The notes: a model not told the origin generated them from the letters alone. 64,000 bases of DNA from Actinophytocola xinjiangensis (GCF_001921215.1 NZ_MSIF01000002.1:620001-684000), one strand, 5' to 3'; counted from the first letter of the stretch, positions 50,031 to 58,665 are shown. Numbers and translations are program-made.

Positions 50031-51713
50031 ATGCTTGGCGGAATGGGTGCCGGTGACCAACCGCGGGTGATCGCTGACAGATACGAGTTGCTCGACCGGA
50101 TCGGCAGCGGGGGCATGGGCACCGTGTGGCGGGCCACCGACCAACTCCTGCGCCGCACCGTCGCCGTCAAGGAGGTGCACCTGCTGGCCAGGGGCGAGGA
50201 GCTGACCAAGCGGCGCCGCCGGGCCCACCGCGAGGCACGCGCCATCGCCAGGATCAGCCACCCCGGTGTGATCGACATCTACGACCTCGTCGACCACGAG
50301 GACCGGTTGTGGATGGTGATGGAACTCGTCGACGGGCCCTCTCTGGCCGACGTCCCCGCCGGGTCGATGTCCCCGGCCCGGGTCGCCGACATCGGTGCGC
50401 AACTGCTTTCGGCCCTCGACGCGGTGCACTCCACCGGGGCACTGCACCGCGACGTCAAACCGTCCAACGTGCTGCTGCGCGCCGACGGCCGGGTCGTGCT
50501 GTGCGACTTCGGCATCGTCGCGCTGGCCGACACCGAGTCGATCACCCAGTCCGGCGCGCTGGTCGGCTCCCTCGAGTACATCGCCCCCGAACGCCTCAGC
50601 GACCGGCCCGCCGGACCGGCCAGTGATCTGTTCTCCCTCGGCTGCACGCTGTACTCGCTGCTCACCGGTCGTTCCCCGTTCTCGCGGGCGGAGGCGTTCG
50701 CCGTGATGCATGCCGTGCTCCAGGACCAACCGGTCATCCCCCAGAACGTGGGGCCGCTCGGCCTGCTGCTGGAAGCGTTGCTGCGCAAGGATCCGGCCCA
50801 ACGCCCATCGGTGGCCGAGGCGATGCGCCTGCTGGGCCCGGCCACGGCCGTCGCGACGGTTCCGGGACATCCCGGCCTGGTCCGACGTGGCCGGCGTCAG
50901 GTGCTCCGCTGGGCGGCGGGCCTGGCCGTCCTGGTGCCCGGGGCCGTCGCCGTCGGGCTGGTGCTCAACGGCTCGTCGGAAGGCACCGGGCCGCCGGCCG
51001 ACCCCGGGGACACCGCCTCCCCGGCCGGCCTGACCGGCATCGACGCGGCGATTCCGATACCGGGCGTGTCGGACTGGTTCTGGGTGTTCTCCGGTGACCG
51101 GTACTGCCGGGTCGCCACCTCGGCCGCCGGCCATCCGATCGGCGAGCGGGCCACCGAACTCACACCGATCACGAACTGGGCAAACACCTTCGGGGTGTTG
51201 CCGGACTTCCGTGGCGGGATCGACGCGGTGCTGCCGGTTCCGGGTCGGCGCGACGAGTACTGGGTGTTCGCCGGGGACCGGTACGTCCGGATCGGGGTCG
51301 CCGAGGTCACCTACGAGGACACGCTCCTGGCCGAACCCGCACCGGTCAGCGACTGGGCCACCGCCTTCAGGTCCCAACCGGGGTTCCTGACCGGGATCGA
51401 CGCGGTGATGCCGACCCCGGACTCCCCGGACCAGTTCTGGGTGTTCTCCGGGAAGGAGTACGTGCGGATCCTGCTGGCCGGCGACCAGCTCGATGGGCAC
51501 AGACTGCTCTCCGGCCCCGCCGAACTGGAGAGCTGGGAGAACACCTTCGGGGTGTTGCCGGACTTTCGTGGCGGGGTCGACGCGGTGCTGCCGGTTCCGG
51601 GCCGGCGCGGCGAGTACTGGGTGTTCGCCGGGGGCCGGTACGCGCGGATCGGGGTCGCCGACGGCACCTACGACGACACGCTGGTCCGCGACTCGAGCCC
51701 GCTGTCGGACTAG
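50031..51713 (+). CDS. Receptor Ser/Thr protein kinase with hemopexin-like repeats
   Basis: 560 residues. Kinase domain 17-268: RIGSGGMGTVW (23-33), Lys47 in VAVKEV, HRDVKPSNVLL with catalytic Asp141, DFG 159-161, APE 185-187. One membrane helix at about 291-312 (VLRWAAGLAVLVPGAVAVGL). The outside part is four repeats of about 60 residues at 335, 395, 454 and 514, each with the pattern GIDAxxPxPxxxxxYWVFxGxxYxRI of hemopexin blades. Usual PASTA repeats are absent. Repeats two and four are almost identical in DNA. Probably binds a ligand outside and phosphorylates proteins inside. Confidence 0.88.
   Translation: MLGGMGAGDQPRVIADRYELLDRIGSGGMGTVWRATDQLLRRTVAVKEVHLLARGEELTKRRRRAHREARAIARISHPGVIDIYDLVDHEDRLWMVMELVDGPSLADVPAGSMSPARVADIGAQLLSALDAVHSTGALHRDVKPSNVLLRADGRVVLCDFGIVALADTESITQSGALVGSLEYIAPERLSDRPAGPASDLFSLGCTLYSLLTGRSPFSRAEAFAVMHAVLQDQPVIPQNVGPLGLLLEALLRKDPAQRPSVAEAMRLLGPATAVATVPGHPGLVRRGRRQVLRWAAGLAVLVPGAVAVGLVLNGSSEGTGPPADPGDTASPAGLTGIDAAIPIPGVSDWFWVFSGDRYCRVATSAAGHPIGERATELTPITNWANTFGVLPDFRGGIDAVLPVPGRRDEYWVFAGDRYVRIGVAEVTYEDTLLAEPAPVSDWATAFRSQPGFLTGIDAVMPTPDSPDQFWVFSGKEYVRILLAGDQLDGHRLLSGPAELESWENTFGVLPDFRGGVDAVLPVPGRRGEYWVFAGGRYARIGVADGTYDDTLVRDSSPLSD
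51183..51684 (+). repeat. Near-identical duplicated blades in the kinase gene
   Basis: Bases 51183-51327 and 51540-51684 are almost identical over about 145 bases (AACACCTTCGGGGTGTTGCC.. in both), 357 bases apart, encoding blades two and four. Blades one and three are far less alike, so this looks like a recent duplication or gene conversion. Confidence 0.85.
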
Positions 51714-53134
51714 CCGACCATCCGCAACTCGGCGAGCTGGTCGAAGCGGGTGTGGAAGCGGGTGGCCTGGGTGGGTGGGAGGCCCCACAGGCGGCCGATC
51801 CTGGGGAGGGCGTTGGTCATCTGGCGGGACTGGGTGTGGAGGTGGGTGAGGAAGCGTAGCTCTGGTTTGAAGAACCACCACCACAGGCGTTGGCGGACGT
51901 CGGCGGGGAGGGTGGAGCGGACGATGCCCTGCAGGGTCGCGACGTCGTCGGGGAGTTGGGGTGGGGTCGCCCGGGTGAGGCGGCCCACGACCTGGGTCAC
52001 CAGTTCGTAGCCGAAGCCGAGGAGGTCGGTCAGGCGCAGGGCCTCGCTCTGGACGGCGGAGAGCAGGCGGCGGGAGGTGGGGGAGACCTGGCCCAGCGAC
52101 AGCGCTTCGTCCAGTTCTGTCCGGTGGCGGCGGAAGCCCTTGGCGGCTCGGCGCAGGTCGGCCAGGTGGGTCCAGATCTCCGTGGGGCTGCTCGCTCGTG
52201 CCAGTGCCACGGCCAGGAACACCGGGAGTACCAGGTGGGTTTCGCCGGCGAGTTGACGGTAGGCCTCGGTGGCGGCCTCGCCCGTGCGCAGGCGGTCGTC
52301 CAGTTCCCAGCTGCGTTCGCAGAAGTAGTAGCGGAACGGCATGCGCGCGGTGGCCGGGGCGTACGGGACGCCGAGCAGGTTGGCGAAGGTCTGGCTGGCG
52401 TACGCGCGGTAGGTGATGTCACCGAGTACCGGCTGGCTGTCGGTGCCGGCCGCCAGCGGCAGGTCGTCGCAGTACGGGTCGGTCAGGACCTGGGGGCGGT
52501 CGGAGTGCCAGCGGCGGGCCTCGCGGGGGACCAGGGCGTGTTCGGGCGTCAGGTCGCGGCCGGTGAGCAGGGACCAGGTCTCGGTGACGCGGTGGACCGC
52601 GTCGGCGCGGTAGGAGCCTTCGGGGGCCGGGGTCCACAGGTTGTCGTAGCGTTTCAGGTTGCGGGCGTACAGGTTCGCGGGTGTCCCGGTGTCCGAAAGG
52701 GACAGTGGGGTGACGGGGACGAAGACGGTCTCGCCCAGGCGTTCGTTCAGGGCGGCGGCGGGCGCCAGGTGGTCGCCGGTGTAGTAGACGCGGTCGGCGG
52801 TGACCACGCGTTCGGCCACGGCCGACAGGTCCCACAGGGTCAGCGGGGTGAGCCAGGTGCGTTCGCCGGCCAGCAGGCGCTCGACGGTCACGACCGTCGT
52901 GGAGTCCAGGTACACGCTGTTGGCCCGCTCGGCGGCCGGGGGACGCCACGCCGCCACCGTCGCCAGGTCCTCGTCGCGCACGTCGTCGAGTACCGCGAGG
53001 CCGGCGTCGAGGGCCTCGCGGACGGTCTCCTCAGGGGCGCTCCACCTGGCGATCCGGGAGGCGACCTTCGCGGCGACCGGTTGGCAGCTCCTGACCAGCT
53101 CGTCCGGGTCGCGCGTGGAGAGCGGGTCGAGCAT
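51710..53134 (-). CDS. Hypothetical protein, 474 residues
   Basis: I do not recognise this protein. It is soluble by sequence, without signal peptide or membrane helices, rich in Arg, Leu and Trp/Tyr, with mostly helical-looking segments (QRLWWWFFKPELRFLTHLH near the C-terminus, MPFRYYFCERSWELDDRLR in the middle). ATG at 53134 with GAAGGG upstream gives MLDPLSTRDPDELV. Its last base pairs overlap the kinase gene stop through a shared CTAG. Codon use is like the neighbours, so it is a real gene. No operon partner. Confidence 0.75.
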   Translation of the reverse strand: MLDPLSTRDPDELVRSCQPVAAKVASRIARWSAPEETVREALDAGLAVLDDVRDEDLATVAAWRPPAAERANSVYLDSTTVVTVERLLAGERTWLTPLTLWDLSAVAERVVTADRVYYTGDHLAPAAALNERLGETVFVPVTPLSLSDTGTPANLYARNLKRYDNLWTPAPEGSYRADAVHRVTETWSLLTGRDLTPEHALVPREARRWHSDRPQVLTDPYCDDLPLAAGTDSQPVLGDITYRAYASQTFANLLGVPYAPATARMPFRYYFCERSWELDDRLRTGEAATEAYRQLAGETHLVLPVFLAVALARASSPTEIWTHLADLRRAAKGFRRHRTELDEALSLGQVSPTSRRLLSAVQSEALRLTDLLGFGYELVTQVVGRLTRATPPQLPDDVATLQGIVRSTLPADVRQRLWWWFFKPELRFLTHLHTQSRQMTNALPRIGRLWGLPPTQATRFHTRFDQLAELRMVG

Positions 53135-53227
53135 GGTGGCCCTTCGACGGGGACGGACGGTCCCGTCATTGTCGCAGGGACGGTGGGTCGGCCCGGGGCG
53201 CACACCGGGCCGACCCACCTCACCGGC

Positions 53228-54784
53228 CTACGTCGCGGCGCAGGCCGGTGTCACCCCGGTGCCGGTCCCGGTGCCCTGGTAGCCGAACTCGGTCGACCCG
53301 CCGGCCGGGACCGTGCCGTTGTTCGGCGTGTTGGTGAACTGGACCGCGCCGCTGCTCGCACCGCGGTTGGCGTTCCAGTGGTTGACGATCGTCGCCCCCG
53401 CCGGCAGGGTCAGCGACACCGTCCAGCCGCGCAGCGCGGCGCTGCCGGCGGTGACCCGGACCGTGGAGACGAAACCGCCCGGCCACTGGTTGGTGGTCAC
53501 CGTCGCCGTGCAGTCCCCGTCCGGCGGCGGGTCGGTGGGGGTGCCGCCGCCCAGGTTCGGCGTGGTCCACGTGCGCCACTCGGCCAGGTTCGCCGGCTTG
53601 CGGCTGGAGATCCGGATGGTGCCCGGCGCGCTGCCGGAGTTGAGCAGGAAACGCTGGATGCTCTGCTGGAGCGGCGTGCGCCACTCGGAGCGGGTCGCGC
53701 AGTGGGTGCCGTCCTGGACGTCGGACCAGTAGCTGATGTTGGCGGTCTCGCCCAGCGCCCGGTAGATCTCCGCGCCGCCCAGGGCCGACACCGCGCCCGA
53801 CCGCGCGCCCAGCCAGTCGATGTGCGGGTTCTCCATGATGAACAGCCCGCGCGGGGCGATCATGCCGATCACCTCGTGCATGTCCACCGGCAGGCCGGCC
53901 GGGTTGCCGGTGTACGCGCTGAACGCGTCGCCCAGCCACGGCTGCTCGCCGTAGGCGCTGCTCAGCGGCTGTGCGCCGGACTCGGTGGCCACCCCGCGCA
54001 GGATCGGCGCGCCCGCGCTGCCGGACTCGATCGGCATGGTCAACGCGATCCGCTGGTCGAACGCGCCGACCGCGAACGCGCCCTTGCCGTAGCGGGAACA
54101 GCCGGTCACGCCGACGCCGTCGGCGCGCAGCACGCTGCCGCCGGACTGCTCGATGACGTCGATGATCCGGCTGGCGCCCCACGACCACGCGGCGAGCAGA
54201 CCGGTACCGCTGGTGTTGCCGTAGATGCTGTAGAAGGCGCCCTGCTTGTTGTTGCGTGGTGTGCCCTCACGGCCGACCGCCAGTGGGTCGTAGCTGATCA
54301 CGGCGGCGCCGGCGGCGCGGATGGTGGCGGTGTCCGCGCCGAACCCGCCCAGCACGATGACCGACGGGAACGGGCCCGAGCCGCCGCTGGGCAACTGCAC
54401 GCTCGCGGAGAAACTGGCGCTGCGGCCGTTGTGCGAGACGTTCACCGTGATGCCGGTGCTGGACACGGTTCCGGTGACACCGCTGGGTTTGGCCGGCTTC
54501 TCACCGTAGATGGTGCGTTCGGCGAGGCGTTTGATCTCCGCGCGTCGGCAGCGCCAGTCCGACGTGGTGGTGATGCGCTGGCCGTCGATCTTGGTGAACG
54601 GATCGGGCAGTCGCGAGTTGGCGGGGAACGAGCCGGGCAGGGTCACCTGGCAGTCGGTGCCGTCGTCCTCGACGCCGCCGGCCATCGGCGTGGGGTAAGG
54701 GCTTTGCGCTGACACCGGCGTGTTGCCGACCAACGCGAGCGCCGCGGCCAGCACGGCGACGACACATCTCTTACCGACCGACAT
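53228..54784 (-). CDS. Secreted glucuronoyl esterase (CE15) with C-terminal CBM2
   Basis: 518 residues. Signal peptide about 1-26. CE15 catalytic domain with nucleophile motif GVTGCSRYGKGA, an acidic residue in PIESGSAG and the catalytic His in DVQDGTHCAT. After a TDPPPDGD linker comes a CBM2 cellulose-binding module (ATVTTNQWPGGFVSTV to the end). CE15 enzymes cleave esters between lignin and glucuronoxylan. ATG at 54784. CGAAA-type repeats lie upstream. Confidence 0.9.
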   Translation of the reverse strand: MSVGKRCVVAVLAAALALVGNTPVSAQSPYPTPMAGGVEDDGTDCQVTLPGSFPANSRLPDPFTKIDGQRITTTSDWRCRRAEIKRLAERTIYGEKPAKPSGVTGTVSSTGITVNVSHNGRSASFSASVQLPSGGSGPFPSVIVLGGFGADTATIRAAGAAVISYDPLAVGREGTPRNNKQGAFYSIYGNTSGTGLLAAWSWGASRIIDVIEQSGGSVLRADGVGVTGCSRYGKGAFAVGAFDQRIALTMPIESGSAGAPILRGVATESGAQPLSSAYGEQPWLGDAFSAYTGNPAGLPVDMHEVIGMIAPRGLFIMENPHIDWLGARSGAVSALGGAEIYRALGETANISYWSDVQDGTHCATRSEWRTPLQQSIQRFLLNSGSAPGTIRISSRKPANLAEWRTWTTPNLGGGTPTDPPPDGDCTATVTTNQWPGGFVSTVRVTAGSAALRGWTVSLTLPAGATIVNHWNANRGASSGAVQFTNTPNNGTVPAGGSTEFGYQGTGTGTGVTPACAAT

Positions 54785-54821
54785 TCGCTGGCTCCTCTCA
54801 GGCGGAGCGGGCGCGAGCCCC

Positions 54822-54848
54822 CGAAACTATCGGAAATGTGTCGGAAAT
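54822..54848. promoter_or_regulatory. CGAAA/CGGAAA repeats upstream of CE15 gene
   Basis: CGAAACTATCG at 54822-54832 differs in one base from the CGAAACTTTCG inverted repeat described upstream of actinomycete xylan- and cellulose-degrading genes. It overlaps a direct repeat TCGGAAAT at 54830-54837 and 54841-54848, 11 bases apart. A plausible cell-wall-degradation operator. Confidence 0.4.
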
Positions 54849-54914
54849 ATCATAAAGTGATTCGTCTTCGTTGGTCAATGGCCCCGGGAATGTCCGGTGA
54901 ACTACCGAAAAGTC

Positions 54915-54954
54915 ACCGAAAAGAAAGCGCCGGCCGTGGCGAGCCACGGCCGGC
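54915..54954 (-). terminator. Rho-independent terminator of small secreted protein gene
   Basis: GCCGGCCGTGGC (54929-54940) and its inverse (54943-54954) form a perfect 12-base stem with a two-base loop. In minus-strand direction it is followed by GCTTTCTTTTC, a T-rich tail. A canonical terminator, rare in this window. Confidence 0.88.
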
Positions 54955-54969
54955 GAGAGAGCGTGCGGG

Positions 54970-55278
54970 TCAGGCCCGGAAGGAGCCCGCCATCGTGACG
55001 TGCATGGAACGGCCGGGCTCCAGGGTGGCCAGCGGCTCCAGCGGCACGAAGCACAGCGGGTCGCCGTAGACGGTGATCGGGCCGTCGGTCTCGTTGAAGA
55101 TGACGTGCGAGCCGGCCGGCAACGCGGTACAGCCGCTCGGGTTCTCGAACCGGGTGACCGGTAGCAGGTCGGCGACGAAGGCCACCACCTCGCCGGTGGC
55201 GGCCGAGGCGGGCACCACCGAGGACGCCCACGCGGCGGCGGTGACGATCGCGAGCGTGGCGAAACGGCGAATCGACAT
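54970..55278 (-). CDS. Small secreted protein, paralogue A
   Basis: 102 residues. Signal peptide to about residue 27 (ASSVVPASAA). The mature part follows the pattern VxxFxxxLxxxTRFENPSGCTxLPxxxHxxxNxTDxxIxVxGDPxCF, ending in GRSMHVTMAGSF. A homologous gene lies at 56387-56701. Two conserved Cys could form a disulfide. Function unknown. ATG at 55278 with AAGGAGA upstream, 30 bases after the DUF4239 gene, so probably cotranscribed with it. Confidence 0.85.
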   Translation of the reverse strand: MSIRRFATLAIVTAAAWASSVVPASAATGEVVAFVADLLPVTRFENPSGCTALPAGSHVIFNETDGPITVYGDPLCFVPLEPLATLEPGRSMHVTMAGSFRA

Positions 55279-55308
55279 CTGTTCTCCTTGTGCGGTAACG
55301 GTTTCCGG

Positions 55309-56106
55309 TCAGGTCTGGCGGCGGTTGCCGCGCTCGTCGCACGGCAGGCGGTCGGCGCCGTACTCGGCGGTGAAGTCCTCGCTGACGTCGGCCTCGGTGG
55401 CGCTCATCTCGGTCGGCTCGATGCTGATCTGGCCGGAGAACGGCGTGTCGACGTCGCGGATGATCAGGATCGAGCCGACCAGCAGCACGGTCAGCACTCC
55501 CACGGCGATCAGGTGCACGAGGCTGTCGTGCAGCCGGATCGAGTAGGCGTAGCCGGCGACGGTGACCGCGAGCGTGATCGCCATGAACCAGTACACGATG
55601 TCCGGAATGGCCGGCGACGCCTCGCTCTTCCTGGCCTGCCTGGCCTGCGACCGGTCCCGGTCGGTCTCCACCAGGATCTCGAACACCGTGCCGTCGTGGG
55701 TCCGTGACATGGCCTTGAGATGGGTACGCAGGTCGGTCGTCCAGATGCTCGGCACCGACGAGTCCTCACCCGCCGCCATCGCCGGCCACGAATGGTGCAC
55801 CACCGCACGGGCGTAGCAGACCGTGTCGGCCTGGAGCGGCTCGCGGTACGGATCCGGTGCGTAGTCGGCGGTCTCGAACAGGTGGTCCACAGAGGACGCT
55901 TCGAGGGCGGCCGCGTCCTCGGCCCCACTGTAGGACTCGGCCGCGCCGACCAGCACGAACGCCAGCACCAGCACCGCGAGCGTCTCCAGCGGGCTGATCA
56001 GGTCGGTGACCGACGGACAGTCCTCACCGCCGCGCCGGCGCAGGAGCCGGTTGCCGACCAGGCCGGCGACCAGGGCGAGCAGGATGATTATCGACGCGAC
56101 GACCAC
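55309..56106 (-). CDS. DUF4239 (bestrophin-like) membrane protein
   Basis: 265 residues. Membrane segments near the N-terminus (VVASIIILLALVAGLVGNRL; LETLAVLVLAFVLVGAAESY) and a C-terminal pair (YWFMAITLAVTVAGYAYSI; LIAVGVLTVLLVGSILI) frame a soluble middle region, the usual DUF4239 plan. Function not established. GTG start at 56106. Upstream member of a two-gene unit with a small secreted protein. Confidence 0.82.
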   Translation of the reverse strand: MVVASIIILLALVAGLVGNRLLRRRGGEDCPSVTDLISPLETLAVLVLAFVLVGAAESYSGAEDAAALEASSVDHLFETADYAPDPYREPLQADTVCYARAVVHHSWPAMAAGEDSSVPSIWTTDLRTHLKAMSRTHDGTVFEILVETDRDRSQARQARKSEASPAIPDIVYWFMAITLAVTVAGYAYSIRLHDSLVHLIAVGVLTVLLVGSILIIRDVDTPFSGQISIEPTEMSATEADVSEDFTAEYGADRLPCDERGNRRQT

Positions 56107-56386
56107 CGCACGAAACTAGCCAGTCATTCCTCGGGCCCGCCGCGCCCCGGCATTGTCCGGTCACCCTGTGTACGGGTCTCCGTGGCTGAATCACCCCAAC
56201 GCGTCAGACGGAACGCGGTCAACGCGAGAAACCGGAATCCCTGTGTTCGCCGAATCTCCCGACCGAACTACCGGACGGTTCCCGAACGAACACCATCAGG
56301 TGCAGTGCGCATCCGTACAAACAGTCGGCGCCATCCCGCTGGTAATTTCGACACCGCCAGCGAAACCACGAATTCGGGAGACCTTC

Positions 56387-56701
56387 ATGCGTGTTGTCCG
56401 GTCGATGTTCGGGGTCGTGGCGGCCACCGTTCTCGTCGGCGTCCTCGCCACGCCGGCGCAAGCGCAGGAGACCCGCGCCGAGGGCTCCGTGCTGGTCTTC
56501 AGCAACGAGCTCACCGCCTCGACGCGCTTCGCGGACCCGGCGGGCTGCACCCGGCTCCCGGTCGACGCCCACCTGCTGACCAACCTCACCGACGCCGACA
56601 TCAGGGTCTTCGGCGACCCGTTCTGCCGGACCGCCAGTCTGGTCGTCGCACCCGGCACGGGCGCGCACATCCAGACGCCGATGTCCAGCTTCTCCGCTTG
56701 A
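56387..56701 (+). CDS. Small secreted protein, paralogue B
   Basis: 104 residues with signal peptide (LATPAQAQ end). Mature part SVLVFSNELTASTRFADPAG, GCTRLPVDAHLLTNLTDADI, VFGDPFCR and PGTGAHIQTPMSSFSA aligns along its length with paralogue A at 54970-55278, including both Cys and the GDP-x-C motif. ATG at 56387 with GGGAG six bases upstream. The UDP-sugar dehydrogenase gene follows after 26 bases. Function unknown. The 280 bases before it hold nothing I can identify. Confidence 0.85.
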   Translation: MRVVRSMFGVVAATVLVGVLATPAQAQETRAEGSVLVFSNELTASTRFADPAGCTRLPVDAHLLTNLTDADIRVFGDPFCRTASLVVAPGTGAHIQTPMSSFSA

Positions 56702-56727
56702 TCCCGCCAGCTGGCGAGGAGCCGACG

Positions 56728-58008
56728 ATGACCAGGCCGGACCCCGGGGCGTCCTTCGACGCGGTCGTCGTCGGCCTGGGCTACGTCGGACTTCCGCTGG
56801 CCAGCCGCGCCTGTCAGGCCGGGCTCACCGTCGCCGGGCTCGACATCCGCGCCGAGGTCGCCGCCGGCCTGAGCGCCGGCCGCTCGCACGTCGCCGACGT
56901 GCCCGACGCCGACGTCGCGGACATGCTCGACAACGGCTTCGTGGCCACCACCGACCCGGCGGTCGTCGCCGAGGCCGACACCGTCGTGATCTGCGTGCCC
57001 ACCGGCCTCGACGAGCACGGCCGGCCCGACCTCGGGGCCGTGCGCGCCGCCGCCACCGCCGTCGCCGCCCACCTGCGGGTCGGCGCGCTGGTGGTGCTGG
57101 AGTCGACCAGCTACCCCGGCACGACCGACGAGGTGGTCCGGCCGATCCTGGAGCGGGGCACCGGCTGGCGCGCGGGCGAGGAGTTCCACCTCGCGTTCTC
57201 CCCCGAGCGGATCGACCCCGGCAACGGCCGGTTCACCGTGCGGAACACGCCCAAGGTCATCAGCGGGCACACGCCGCTGTGCGCGAAGAACTGCGCGGCG
57301 TTCTACGACCGGTTCGTCGACACGCTGGTCATCGCGCGCGGCACCCGCGAGGCGGAGCTGGCCAAGCTGCTGGAGAACGCCTACCGGTACGTCAACATCG
57401 CCCTGGTCAACGAGCTGGCGATGTTCTGCCACCACCTGGGCATCGACGTCTGGGACGTGCTGCACTGCGCCGGCACCAAGCCGTTCGGGTTCGCGCCGTT
57501 CTCACCGGGGCCCGGGGTCGGCGGGCACTGCATCCCGGTCGACCCCCGCTACCTGGCGGCCAAGGCCGCCGCCGAGGGGTTCGGGTTCGGTCTGCTGGAC
57601 GCCGCGACCAGGGTCAACACCCGCATGCCGGCCTACGTCGCCGGGCGGGCGGGCGCGCTGCTGGCCGAGTACGGCCGGCCGGTGGCCGGGGCGCGGGTAC
57701 TGCTGCTGGGCCTGACCTACAAGCCCGACGTCCCGGACGCGCGCGAGTCGCCGGCCGCCGGGGTCGCCGGCGCGCTCGCCGACCACGGCGCCACGGTGGC
57801 GCTGCACGATCCGCACGACGCGGTCGTGGCCGGTTTACCGGCCACCGCGGAAAAAGTCGGTGAACTGTGGCCGGCGGTCCGTTCGGCGGACCTGACAATC
57901 CTGCTGCAGGATCACCAGACCTATGACCTCGGCCGGTTGGCCGCGGAGGCGAAACTCCTGCTCGACACTCGCGGAAAAGCATTCGGCGAGCGAGTACGGC
58001 GCCTGTGA
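56728..58008 (+). CDS. UDP-sugar dehydrogenase (WecC/Ugd family)
   Basis: 426 residues. N-terminal Rossmann motif VVGLGYVGLPLA, the conserved ESTSYPGTTDE and FSPERIDPGN, the catalytic Cys in GVGGHCIPVDPRYLA, and the C-terminal LLGLTYKPDVPDARESPA. Oxidises a UDP-hexose to the uronic acid (UDP-glucose or UDP-N-acetylmannosamine type; the ERIDPGN version leans to the latter). ATG at 56728 with GAGGAG upstream. No glycosyltransferase is adjacent, so its polymer is unknown. Confidence 0.92.
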   Translation: MTRPDPGASFDAVVVGLGYVGLPLASRACQAGLTVAGLDIRAEVAAGLSAGRSHVADVPDADVADMLDNGFVATTDPAVVAEADTVVICVPTGLDEHGRPDLGAVRAAATAVAAHLRVGALVVLESTSYPGTTDEVVRPILERGTGWRAGEEFHLAFSPERIDPGNGRFTVRNTPKVISGHTPLCAKNCAAFYDRFVDTLVIARGTREAELAKLLENAYRYVNIALVNELAMFCHHLGIDVWDVLHCAGTKPFGFAPFSPGPGVGGHCIPVDPRYLAAKAAAEGFGFGLLDAATRVNTRMPAYVAGRAGALLAEYGRPVAGARVLLLGLTYKPDVPDARESPAAGVAGALADHGATVALHDPHDAVVAGLPATAEKVGELWPAVRSADLTILLQDHQTYDLGRLAAEAKLLLDTRGKAFGERVRRL

Positions 58009-58068
58009 TTCACAATTGAACAGCTCCACCTGTGGGTCCTTTGTTTCACATAATCCAGGAGGATATCG

Positions 58069-58602
58069 ATGACCACGGCCGTGCGGAACGAGCGTCTCAA
58101 GCAGCGTTTCCAGAAATGGGACGTCAACAACAACGGTTACATCGAGCGCTCGGACTACGAGGCTGAGGCCCAGCGCATCATCAAGGCCTTCGGTGAGGCC
58201 CCGTCCTCGCCCAAGGCGCGCGCGCTGCTGGACGCCTACCTCGGCATGTACGACCAGATGGCCCGCAAGGTCGGCGCCCGCCAGGGTGTCACCGAGGACC
58301 AGTTCATCCAGTACGTGAGCAGCCAGATGTTCGAGCAGGGCGACGCCGGCTTCAACCGGGTCCTGCGGCCGACCATCACCGCGATCGTGAACCTGTGCGA
58401 CACCGACGGTGACGGCAAGGTCAGCCCGGCGGAGTTCAAGCGTTGGCTGGGTGCGGTCGGCGTGCCGCCCACCGAGGCCGACAGCTCCTTCCGCAAGCTG
58501 GACAAGGACAACGACGGCCACCTGAGCGTCGAGGAGCTCACCCAGGCGGTGCGTGACTTCCACGCCGGCACCAGCGATGTCAACCTGCTGGGCGGGCGCT
58601 GA
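58069..58602 (+). CDS. EF-hand calcium-binding protein (calerythrin-like)
   Basis: 177 residues. Three canonical EF-hand loops start at Asp18 (DVNNNGYIERSD), Asp111 (DTDGDGKVSPAE) and Asp145 (DKDNDGHLSVEE); a degenerate fourth probably lies around 65-85. The order resembles calerythrin and sarcoplasmic-type calcium buffers of actinomycetes. Cytoplasmic. ATG at 58069 with CAGGAGG upstream. It ends at a very strong terminator. Confidence 0.93.
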   Translation: MTTAVRNERLKQRFQKWDVNNNGYIERSDYEAEAQRIIKAFGEAPSSPKARALLDAYLGMYDQMARKVGARQGVTEDQFIQYVSSQMFEQGDAGFNRVLRPTITAIVNLCDTDGDGKVSPAEFKRWLGAVGVPPTEADSSFRKLDKDNDGHLSVEELTQAVRDFHAGTSDVNLLGGR

Positions 58603-58613
58603 CCCCACGCGCA

Positions 58614-58660
58614 CGACGAGAAAGGGCCGGTCGCCGAGGGCGACCGGCCCTTTCTCGTCG
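58614..58660. terminator. Bidirectional terminator after EF-hand gene
   Basis: A perfect 22-base stem (58614-58635 with 58639-58660, core AAAGGGCCGGTCGCC) and a three-base loop GAG, with CTTTCT on the downstream arm. It separates the converging EF-hand gene and the six-gene minus operon. Confidence 0.92.
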
Positions 58661-58665
58661 GGGTC

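Noticed and set aside
55720-56727. Extended N-terminus for the UDP-sugar dehydrogenase
   Set aside because: The frame is open upstream, but it runs through the DUF4239 gene and paralogue B; the Rossmann motif begins right after the ATG at 56728, which has a good ribosome site.
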